The notes beneath the pieces are model-generated. The model saw only the letters and a list, made by a program, of their open reading frames with translations, made no database searches and was not told where the DNA came from. The translations under genes and the position numbers were made by a program. A stretch of 5,624 nucleotides of DNA from Desulfamplus sp. (lineage in GTDB: Bacteria > Desulfobacterota > Desulfobacteria > Desulfobacterales > Desulfobacteraceae), in the NCBI GenBank assembly GCA_015233755.1, contig JADFXA010000159.1, forward strand, positions 1 through 5,624, written 5' to 3'. Each line of letters opens with the position of its first letter. Position 1 is the first letter of the stretch. Positions 1-5,574 of this stretch are shown here, piece by piece.

Positions 1-1
1 A

Positions 2-688
2 ATTAAAGGTAGTATTGATATTTTTAAGAAAAAAAATTTAGATGAAAAGACCAAAGAGACTATGATTGTATATGTTGATGATGAGATTCAACGTCTAAGT
101 CGTCTTGTTGATGAGTTTCTTCTCTTTGCAAAACCTAAAAAACCAGTTCTTTCTAAAGTCTCTATGTTATCTTTTTTAACTGAAACCACAGAAAAGTTAC
201 GGTTTACAGTTCCAGATAAAAATATTAAAATCTCTCTTAACGTTGAAGATGCTTATGTAGAGTGTGATGTAATGCTTATGGAGCGCGCTATCCTAAATAT
301 TCTTAAAAATTCAGTTGAACACTCTATCCCAGTAGATATAGATACTAATTCTGAAAACGGATATAATAATAACACTCAAGATGAATTACAGGTTTCTATC
401 TATGATGCCTACATAGAAATAGACGGCAGACCTCAAGAGCCAATAGGTTCAAAATACATTATCGAGATAAAAGATAGAGGGAAAGGTATTGAGGAATCAA
501 TTATTGAAGATATTTTTAATCCTTTTTTCACTACAAGAGCAAAAGGAACAGGTCTTGGTCTTGCCATTGTAAAGGATATTGTGGGTGTACACAATGGGAC
601 AGTAATGGTCAGAAATAGACCATCTGGCGGGGCAGCTTTTGAAATAAAAATAATGGCTCAACCAGTTCCTTCATTTTTTTTAAAATAA
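2..688 (+). CDS. Sensor histidine kinase, NtrB/AtoS-like, C-terminal part (5' end outside window)
   Basis: This frame is open from the left edge to the TAA at 686-688, giving 228 visible residues, so the gene begins upstream. The ATG at 62 is internal: the 20 codons before it (IKGSIDIF...) read as the stretch that directly follows the H-box of a HisKA domain, so the phospho-accepting His lies just outside the window. The end of HisKA is seen as 'DDEIQRLSRLVDEFLLFAKP' (77-136). The HATPase_c domain follows, with an N-box (MERAILNILKNSVEHS, about 281-328; key Asn codon at 296), G1 'DRGKGI' (from 473), F-box 'NPFFTT', G2 'GTGLGLAIV' (545-571) and G3 'SGG' near 623. All ATP-binding motifs look intact. 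By family it autophosphorylates and passes phosphate to a response regulator, presumably the NtrC-type protein encoded next. Input domains are not visible, so the signal is unknown. About 25 residues more than usual separate the N-box from G1, including an Asn-rich stretch. Confidence 0.93.
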   Translation: MKGSIDIFKKKNLDEKTKETMIVYVDDEIQRLSRLVDEFLLFAKPKKPVLSKVSMLSFLTETTEKLRFTVPDKNIKISLNVEDAYVECDVMLMERAILNILKNSVEHSIPVDIDTNSENGYNNNTQDELQVSIYDAYIEIDGRPQEPIGSKYIIEIKDRGKGIEESIIEDIFNPFFTTRAKGTGLGLAIVKDIVGVHNGTVMVRNRPSGGAAFEIKIMAQPVPSFFLK

Positions 689-772
689 TTTAGTAGATTT
701 CCTACAAAATTTGAATTTAATCTTTAGTTTATTGGGTATAAAATTAAATTTTTCAATAGGTCAGAATAGATA

Positions 773-789
773 TTAAGATCGAATCTTAA
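773..789. repeat. Perfect 7-bp inverted repeat (candidate operator) upstream of the regulator gene
   Basis: TTAAGAT at 773-779 and ATCTTAA at 783-789 are exact reverse complements separated by CGA. The dyad lies 31 bases upstream of the regulator's start codon. The size and symmetry suit a binding site for a dimeric DNA-binding protein, for example autoregulation by the Fis-type HTH of the downstream regulator. It could equally form a weak, AT-rich hairpin in the 5' leader. In DNA this AT-rich, a 7-bp dyad could also arise by chance. Confidence 0.4.
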
Positions 790-804
790 CATGTTAGAAT
801 ATAT

Positions 805-808
805 GGAG
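805..808 (+). promoter_or_regulatory. Ribosome binding site of the regulator gene
   Basis: GGAG sits 12 bases before the ATG at 821, slightly longer than ideal spacing. No better Shine-Dalgarno lies nearby. The ATG at 811 is only 2 bases from GGAG and opens a five-residue frame ending at 828, so it is not the gene start. The start at 821 gives the normal response-regulator beginning 'MANILIVDDE'. Confidence 0.55.
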
Positions 809-820
809 ATATGCTAAAAA

Positions 821-2185
821 ATGGCTAATATACTGATAGTAGATGATGAAGAACGTATCAGAATGATATTAAAAATTATGCTTATATCCCAAGGACATAT
901 CATTGAAGAGGCATCAGATGGCCAAGAAGCCTTTGAGAAGCTACAAGATGGTTTCTTTGATCTTGTTATTTCTGACATTCGCATGGACAAGCTTGATGGA
1001 AGAGGTTTACTAAAGAAAATAAAAGAGAATGATATTGCTTGCCCTTTGGTATTCATTACAGCCTTTGCTTCAACAGAATCTGTAATTGAGGCTCTACATC
1101 TTGGAGCAGTTGATTATCTTGTTAAGCCGTTTGAGGAAAAAGATGTTCAGGTAGCTGTTGAAAGAGCTTTAGGTATGGGAAAAATTCTTAATGAGAACCG
1201 AAGGCTTAAACATGCACTTATTAAAAATGGAGCTGATGAGCGTCCAGTTTTTTTCTCTTCTACTATGAAAGAGATAGAATCTATGGCAATTCAGGTTGCT
1301 CAAAGTGATGCCACTGTCTTGATAACTGGAGAATCTGGCACTGGAAAAGAGGTTATAGCTAAACTAATACACAACTCAAGCAGCCGTGCGTCTCAAAGAT
1401 TTGTGGCGGTCAACTGTGCGGCTATTACTGAAACTCTTGTTGAGGCTGAACTTTTTGGACATGAAAAAGGCTCTTTTACTGGTGCAAACAGCAGAAAAGA
1501 GGGTAAATTTGAGTATGCTGACGGTGGAACACTGTTTCTTGATGAGGTCGGGGAGCTTCCATTTAATTCACAAGCAAAACTTTTAAGAGCTATTCAAGAG
1601 AGAAAGTTTCAAAGAGTAGGAGGAAATAGCGAAATTCCAGTTAATACACGTATTATTTGTGCAACTAATCAAGATTTGGGACGCATGGCTGCTGAAAAAA
1701 AATTTAGACAAGATTTATATTATAGACTTGCAGTGTTTCCAATACATGTGCCACCTCTGAGAGAGAGAAAAGAGGATATTACTCCTTTAACTCGTCTATT
1801 TATCGAAAAATTTGCAGATAGCCGTAATTTGACGGGAGAGATTATTACAAAAGGAGCGGCAAGAAAACTCAACGAATATTCTTGGCCCGGCAATGTAAGA
1901 GAGCTTGCAAATGCCATCGAAAGAGTTATGATTTTAAAATCTGGTTCACTTCCCATTACAACTGATGATCTGAAATTTATATCTATTGGTGTATCAGAAA
2001 AACACGAAGTTCAAGAGAACCTATTTCATATACCTCCTACAGGTATTGATTATGATGAGATTCAAAAAAATATAGTTCAGCAAGCTCTTGATATGACTGC
2101 AGCAAATCAAAGTAGTGCAGCAAGGCTTCTTGGACTTTCAAGGGCTCGTTTTAGAACTTTACTCAAAATGCTTGAGGAGGGTTGA
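821..2185 (+). CDS. Sigma-54-dependent response regulator, NtrC family (REC-AAA+-Fis HTH)
   Basis: This 454-residue protein has full NtrC-family length and order. The receiver domain (about 1-120) has acidic pocket D8/D9, phospho-acceptor D52 (VISDIRM), T80 and K102 (LVKPF). The AAA+ sigma-54 activation domain (about 142-375) has Walker A GESGTGKE (170-177), a GAFTGA loop in the common variant GSFTGA (217-222) that contacts sigma-54, Walker B GGTLFLDE (235-242), arginine-finger region RQDLYYRL (296-303) and sensor II WPGNVREL (355-362). The C-terminal Fis-type helix-turn-helix spans about 411-451 (AARLLGLSRARFRTLLKML). Every residue needed for phosphorylation, ATP hydrolysis and sigma-54 contact appears present. 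By family it binds an upstream enhancer when phosphorylated and remodels the RNA polymerase-sigma-54 closed complex. The preceding kinase is the likely partner. A good sigma-54 promoter lies two genes downstream (4451-4469) and is a plausible target. Its stop overlaps the earliest possible start of the receptor gene. The exact orthologue cannot be named from sequence alone. Confidence 0.96.
   Translation: MANILIVDDEERIRMILKIMLISQGHIIEEASDGQEAFEKLQDGFFDLVISDIRMDKLDGRGLLKKIKENDIACPLVFITAFASTESVIEALHLGAVDYLVKPFEEKDVQVAVERALGMGKILNENRRLKHALIKNGADERPVFFSSTMKEIESMAIQVAQSDATVLITGESGTGKEVIAKLIHNSSSRASQRFVAVNCAAITETLVEAELFGHEKGSFTGANSRKEGKFEYADGGTLFLDEVGELPFNSQAKLLRAIQERKFQRVGGNSEIPVNTRIICATNQDLGRMAAEKKFRQDLYYRLAVFPIHVPPLRERKEDITPLTRLFIEKFADSRNLTGEIITKGAARKLNEYSWPGNVRELANAIERVMILKSGSLPITTDDLKFISIGVSEKHEVQENLFHIPPTGIDYDEIQKNIVQQALDMTAANQSSAARLLGLSRARFRTLLKMLEEG
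2175..2180 (+). promoter_or_regulatory. Strong Shine-Dalgarno AGGAGG inside the regulator's last codons
   Basis: AGGAGG lies in the codons for the regulator's C-terminal Glu-Glu-Gly. It is 7 bases before an in-frame TTG at 2188, 1 base before the TTG at 2182 (which overlaps the regulator's TGA), and 49 bases before the ATG at 2230. The spacing favours TTG 2188 as the receptor start, implying translational coupling. However, GAG-GAG-G is also a natural Glu-Glu-Gly coding string, so the match may be incidental. Confidence 0.45.
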
Positions 2186-2229
2186 TATTGATATTGGCTT
2201 GCAAGATATTTAGTGGCTGCAAAGTTCCG

Positions 2230-4389
2230 ATGAATAATTCTAAGCATAGTTATACAAATTTCTGCACAAAAATTTGTATAACTATCTTATATGTTATCAT
2301 ATTAATATCATTTAGTTTATTAGATGCTGATTCATCAGAGCGATCTGGCTCTTATAGTTCTGATGCCTTTAATATTGACTTTATTAGTGAAGATGCCGCT
2401 ATTGACGATACCATGCTGATGTTTGTAGGCGAAGAACTTGATGTCGTAACTGTTGCTTCCAGAACTGCAGAATCTCCATCTACAGCTCCAGCAGTTGTAA
2501 GCGTTGTGGATCATAATGATATTGTAAATTACGGATACAAAACCCTTGCAGAAGTGCTTTCCTCAATACCAGGGTTTTATATTTCAGATCAAGGTATGGG
2601 TTCTCTTCCATATTTAAGAGGAATCTCTAACGGTATTTTGATTTTATATGATGGCGTTCCTGTACCAACTGGCGGGCCAAGAAGTTATTATCCCTTAGAC
2701 CATGAGCTTTCATTAAATAGTGTTAAACGTATTGAAGTTATAAGAGGTCCGGGTTCTGTGCTTTGGGGGGCTGACGCTTTCGCTGGAATAGTTAATATTG
2801 TACCTTTTAGAGGAAAAGATGTAACATCAAAACCTGTATCTGTAAAATATAGCCAAAAAAAATATAGCCAAAAAGATTATTTAGTTAGTGGGAAAGCAGA
2901 ACTTTCTGCTGGTTCAAAAAGGAGTATCAAAGGTTTTGCAGACGCTGGATGTAAAGGAAAAAATTGGGACGCTTATTTATCAGCTTATGGTGGACAAAAC
3001 CAATATGATAATGGCATTCCTGTTAACGTTATATTTTCAGAAAAAGATGGAAAGTCTATAGTCGGTAATAATGAGACTATTGACAATTCTCAATATCGTG
3101 AATTTACAGCTAATTTCAATTTTAAAGACTCTTTTTCACTTTCAGGAAGGTACTCTGACTTTAACAAATATGATGCTCAGACTTTAAGTGATGCCGTATC
3201 TTATGGTTGGTTAAGTGAAAAAAAAGTTCCAGCAAATCACATAAAGGCAAACTACTCCACAATCTGGGGAGGCTCTCACTGGAATATGACAGCTTATTAC
3301 CAAGATGTCTCTTATGATCAAATGTATGCAAAGCAAACTTCGATAGAAGAGGATTTTAGTATATTTTATGGAGAACTATTGTGGGATCACCGTTTTTTTA
3401 AAAGAGGTTTGATTACAGCCGGTATCTCTTATCGTGAAAATGATGTCCAAAGTGGCTGGGGTTTTATGCCTGAATATTTGCTGTCAGGGTCTTATTTTAA
3501 GCAGCAAATTAAGAAGGTTGATTATAAAAACAGCCTTCAATCTCTTTTCTCACAATACAGACACCCATTTTCTTGGGGAGAAATTTGGGCTGGATTTAGA
3601 TTTGACGACAACTCTATGTATGAAGATTATGCACCAAGTTATAGTGTTGGTATAAACATACCACTAACTGATAAATGGAGAGTAAAAACAGCATTTGGAA
3701 CCGGATATAGAACACCATATTCTCAACAATGGACGGGTAAGGAGATCTTGACAAGAGATGAGGTATCAACACTTAATCTACAGGCTGAATGGATTTCAAA
3801 TCAAGGAGATACTCTATCTGCTACTGCATATATGAGTCGTCTTTCAGATAATGTTCAAACTGACCCTTATGCGACCTTATCAGCCCCCTCTGATCAAGAT
3901 TTTTCAGGAGTTGAACTCTTTTGCAAAAAAAAGTTTGCTGAAAAATTAGAGATATATACATCTATTTCAAAGATATTGTATTCAGGGGCTGATTACAATT
4001 TTAGTGTTTTTGAGAAATCTATTTTAAGACCTGATGGTAGCCATGTCGATACTTACCGTAACTGGACCGAAGAATATGAACTCGGTGCTGATTTTATTGT
4101 TAACGGTGGTTTCTTATGGCACTTTAACTCAAAAGTTGATTTTAACCTAAATGCTTTCTGGACAACGCCGATAAAATATACATATAAAGAGAACACTATT
4201 ACTGGAGAGTATAATAATCCAATGCTTCTTAATAGTGAAATAAGGGTGAAAAATATTCCTTATGATGATTTTATGATTGCAGTTGGTTGTAAAAATATTC
4301 TTGATGGGGAATTTACCTATCCTGGCTTTTACGGTGTTGTGAAAGGTGATCCTTTGACAGGTTATGCTGTAATTAGATATTCGTTTTAG
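2230..4389 (+). CDS. TonB-dependent outer-membrane receptor
   Basis: From the ATG at 2230 this is 719 residues; in-frame TTG starts at 2188 (well placed after AGGAGG) or 2182 would add 14 or 16. I chose the ATG because it begins an ordinary export signal: a short polar region with Lys5 and Lys14, a hydrophobic core at about 15-31 (ICITILYVIILISFSLL), then an acidic, Ser-rich segment. A TonB-box-like strand (ELDVVTVAS, 69-77) leads into the plug domain (about 79-195), with the family-typical 'LAEVLSSIPGF', 'YLRGISNG', 'LYDGVPV' and 'VKRIEVIRGPGSVLWGADAFAGIVNI'. The remaining roughly 525 residues are rich in alternating aromatic strands, suit a 22-strand barrel and end in the usual C-terminal aromatic (AVIRYSF). 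By family it takes up a scarce ligand across the outer membrane using TonB-ExbBD energy. The ligand is not identifiable, and I see no STN signalling domain; the N-terminal extension is too short for one. Oddities are a 16-bp inverted repeat in the signal-peptide codons and a 15-bp tandem duplication. Confidence 0.93.
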   Translation: MNNSKHSYTNFCTKICITILYVIILISFSLLDADSSERSGSYSSDAFNIDFISEDAAIDDTMLMFVGEELDVVTVASRTAESPSTAPAVVSVVDHNDIVNYGYKTLAEVLSSIPGFYISDQGMGSLPYLRGISNGILILYDGVPVPTGGPRSYYPLDHELSLNSVKRIEVIRGPGSVLWGADAFAGIVNIVPFRGKDVTSKPVSVKYSQKKYSQKDYLVSGKAELSAGSKRSIKGFADAGCKGKNWDAYLSAYGGQNQYDNGIPVNVIFSEKDGKSIVGNNETIDNSQYREFTANFNFKDSFSLSGRYSDFNKYDAQTLSDAVSYGWLSEKKVPANHIKANYSTIWGGSHWNMTAYYQDVSYDQMYAKQTSIEEDFSIFYGELLWDHRFFKRGLITAGISYRENDVQSGWGFMPEYLLSGSYFKQQIKKVDYKNSLQSLFSQYRHPFSWGEIWAGFRFDDNSMYEDYAPSYSVGINIPLTDKWRVKTAFGTGYRTPYSQQWTGKEILTRDEVSTLNLQAEWISNQGDTLSATAYMSRLSDNVQTDPYATLSAPSDQDFSGVELFCKKKFAEKLEIYTSISKILYSGADYNFSVFEKSILRPDGSHVDTYRNWTEEYELGADFIVNGGFLWHFNSKVDFNLNAFWTTPIKYTYKENTITGEYNNPMLLNSEIRVKNIPYDDFMIAVGCKNILDGEFTYPGFYGVVKGDPLTGYAVIRYSF
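2246..2285. repeat. Perfect 16-bp inverted repeat with 8-base loop, in the receptor's signal-peptide codons
   Basis: ATAGTTATACAAATTT (2246-2261) and AAATTTGTATAACTAT (2270-2285) are exact reverse complements around the loop CTGCACAA. The next outward pair is C/C, so the stem stops there. It starts 16 bases after the first base of the ATG at 2230. In RNA it would be a long AU-rich hairpin; in DNA it is a large dyad able to bind a dimeric protein. No T-run follows (CTTATATG), so it is not a standard intrinsic terminator. Sixteen of sixteen pairs is far beyond chance even in AT-rich sequence. Its function is unknown. Confidence 0.9.
2845..2874 (+). repeat. Two tandem copies of a 15-bp unit inside the receptor gene
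   Basis: AAATATAGCCAAAAA occurs at 2845-2859 and again directly at 2860-2874, identical in both copies. The unit length is a multiple of three, so the frame is kept and the protein reads KYSQK-KYSQK just after the plug domain, at the start of the barrel. The A-runs suggest a recent replication-slippage duplication. Confidence 0.9.
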
Positions 4390-4450
4390 ACATAGTCGTC
4401 TTTAGGGGCTTATTGTGGATGGCTGTAAAAAAATACTGAATAAATGTAGA

Positions 4451-4469
4451 TGTGGCCTATTTTTTGCTT
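4451..4469 (+). promoter_or_regulatory. Sigma-54 (RpoN) -24/-12 promoter for the CAP-domain gene
   Basis: TGTGGCCTATTTTTTGCTT carries the defining GG (4454-4455) and GC (4466-4467) exactly ten bases apart, within TGGC-N7-TTGCT. This closely matches the consensus TGGCAC-N5-TTGC; the main departures are at the AC of the -24 element. It predicts a transcript start near 4479 and a leader of about 67 bases before the ATG at 4546. It lies in non-coding DNA, points at the next gene, and shares the window with a sigma-54 activator, all of which support it. Confidence 0.75.
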
Positions 4470-4531
4470 CCTTAATTAATTTAAGAATCAAAATATTAAA
4501 TATGTTAGTGGTAATTTAAGTTAAGTTTTAT

Positions 4532-4536
4532 AGGAA
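4532..4536 (+). promoter_or_regulatory. Ribosome binding site of the CAP-domain gene
   Basis: AGGAA lies 9 bases before the ATG at 4546. This supports that start, which begins a normal export signal. Confidence 0.65.
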
Positions 4537-4545
4537 TTACTTATT

Positions 4546-5574
4546 ATGAAAAACAAAATTACAAAATATGTAGTAGCAATTCAAATTTTGATGTCATCAT
4601 GTTTTGCATTTGAATCTATGGCATTTAATGACCTTGAAGCTGGCGCTTATCTTTGGAAACTAATTAATGAAGCCCGTTTAAGACCAGTAAAGACGATTGA
4701 AGCATACGGAATTGACTATGAGAGTGCTAAACGAGCACTGGGTGATGATAGTTGGATTCTTGAGTTAGAAAATGGGCTGCCACCGTTAGCATGGAATGCA
4801 ACACTTGTAGAGACGTCTTCAGAACACAATATTGATATGATAAACCGTCAATATTACAGCTATAATTCACCAGAGGGTCTATCTTTTAACGATCGTATTG
4901 TAAATAGTGGTTATAATCCTCTTTTGACTGGAGAGAGCCTATCTATACTCTCATTTTATCTATACGTTGATCCAATAAAAGCTGTGGAAGGAATTTTTGA
5001 AAATATGCTCAGAGACGAGCTAAATCCTGACTTGGGTTATCCTAAAAATATCTTTAGTAAAAATTTTACTGAAATTGGTATATCATTTGTATCAACATTA
5101 CTCTCAATCGAATCAGATTCACCTCAAAAACAGTCCACTATAAATGCCTACTTAGTAACAGCCGATTTTGGAAAACCTATTGAGACAAGAGTTTATATTA
5201 TGGGTAATATATACAATATTGGTGAAAATCAACCCACGGAATTAAACCCTTTAATACCTAACCAAGAGTTTGACAATAAAAATAACTATGCAGCACAATT
5301 ATTAAGCTACAAATCATGGTCTCCTCAAAAAGCTAATGATAACTTTATTTTATTGATTAATAACTTTATAGAAGGCTCGAGAGTTGAAGTCTCACACGGA
5401 AATCTTGGAGCTTATCAGATACAGATACCTACAAATACATTCTATTCTATTGAGCTTTATAGGAAAATTCCAGATAATAATATTCCACATGGATGGGTTC
5501 AAGGAGAACTTCTAAAACGCATCATTAATATAGGATTGAATGTAAATAAAATGGTCGATTTTGGAATAAATTAG
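4546..5574 (+). CDS. Exported CAP/SCP-domain protein, possible lipoprotein
   Basis: This 342-residue protein starts with an export signal: Lys at 2, 4 and 7, then a hydrophobic core (about 8-18). Cys19 is the only cysteine in the protein, and 'LMSSC' fits the relaxed PROSITE prokaryotic lipoprotein pattern, though Met at -3 is not ideal. Signal peptidase I cleavage after Ala21 or Ala26 is the alternative. A CAP/SCP (CRISP/PR-1 superfamily) domain spans about 35-210: 'LINEARLRP', an insert of about 25-30 residues, 'GLPPLAWNATLVETSSEHNIDM', 'YYSYNSPEG...DRIVNSGY', 'GESL', 'FENMLRDELNP', 'FTEIGISF' and a final 'YLVTADFG'. Of the usual metal-site residues, His94 and Glu130 appear kept; the His of the common 'YSHxSP' motif is Tyr106, and no His aligns near the last site. 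Residues 211-342 have no family I recognise; 'GNLGAYQIQIP' (285-295) suggests a small beta-sandwich. A sigma-54 promoter precedes the gene. CAP proteins have varied roles (lipid binding, proteolysis, adhesion), so function is left open. Confidence 0.85.
   Translation: MKNKITKYVVAIQILMSSCFAFESMAFNDLEAGAYLWKLINEARLRPVKTIEAYGIDYESAKRALGDDSWILELENGLPPLAWNATLVETSSEHNIDMINRQYYSYNSPEGLSFNDRIVNSGYNPLLTGESLSILSFYLYVDPIKAVEGIFENMLRDELNPDLGYPKNIFSKNFTEIGISFVSTLLSIESDSPQKQSTINAYLVTADFGKPIETRVYIMGNIYNIGENQPTELNPLIPNQEFDNKNNYAAQLLSYKSWSPQKANDNFILLINNFIEGSRVEVSHGNLGAYQIQIPTNTFYSIELYRKIPDNNIPHGWVQGELLKRIINIGLNVNKMVDFGIN

Larger units (their letters stand above)
689..820 (+). other. Intergenic region between kinase and regulator genes
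   Basis: These 132 AT-rich bases separate a kinase and regulator that in many NtrB/NtrC pairs overlap or nearly touch, so the regulator may have its own promoter. I see a perfect dyad (773-789) and two weak sigma-70-like -10 candidates: TATAAA at 737-742, whose only TTGA-type upstream element is 20 bases away, and TAGAAT at 795-800, which would put the transcript start almost on the ribosome binding site. Neither is convincing. I found no GG-N10-GC sigma-54 motif on the + strand and no clear terminator. Confidence 0.5.
4390..4545 (+). other. Intergenic region between receptor and CAP-domain genes
   Basis: These 156 bases separate the receptor stop from the CAP gene. They contain a sigma-54 promoter (4451-4469) and a ribosome binding site (4532-4536). 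About 60 bases lie upstream of the -24 element. I see no strong dyad there for an enhancer-binding protein; a weak AGAC/GTCT pair near 4388-4401 is the only symmetry, so an enhancer, if present, may lie inside the receptor's 3' end. No stable hairpin with a T-run is visible, so I cannot place a terminator for the receptor transcript. Confidence 0.6.

Noticed and set aside
711..742. A sigma-70 promoter from TTGAAT (711-716) and TATAAA (737-742).
   Set aside because: The 20-base spacer is too long for a normal sigma-70 promoter, and such hexamers are frequent in AT-rich DNA.
811..828. A five-codon leader peptide (ATG at 811, stop at 826-828) overlapping the regulator start.
   Set aside because: It is only 2 bases from the GGAG and too short to separate from chance.
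814..1056. An open frame on the minus strand opposite the regulator's start.
   Set aside because: It is antisense to the receiver domain, has no visible ribosome binding site or recognisable protein features, and is Ser/Phe/Ile-rich as expected for a shadow frame.
1720..1956. A minus-strand open frame opposite the AAA+ domain.
   Set aside because: It lies entirely within strongly conserved NtrC-family coding sequence on the other strand and resembles no protein I know.
2131..2147. GG-N10-GC spacing (TGGACT...GGGCTC) that could be a sigma-54 promoter for the receptor.
   Set aside because: Only the invariant dinucleotides match. The -12 element is GGGC instead of TTGC, and it sits inside the regulator's conserved HTH codons, so coding constraint explains it.
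2246..2285. The long inverted repeat as an intrinsic terminator between regulator and receptor.
   Set aside because: The stem is AU-rich and no T-run follows on either strand. It also lies inside the receptor frame, and no start codon after it would retain the signal peptide.
3434..3655. A second + strand open frame inside the receptor barrel.
   Set aside because: It is a different reading frame of a clearly coding region and has no domain or start signal.
4388..4401. AGAC-N6-GTCT as an enhancer site for the NtrC-type regulator.
   Set aside because: The arms are only four bases, the extension does not pair, and it is not repeated nearby.
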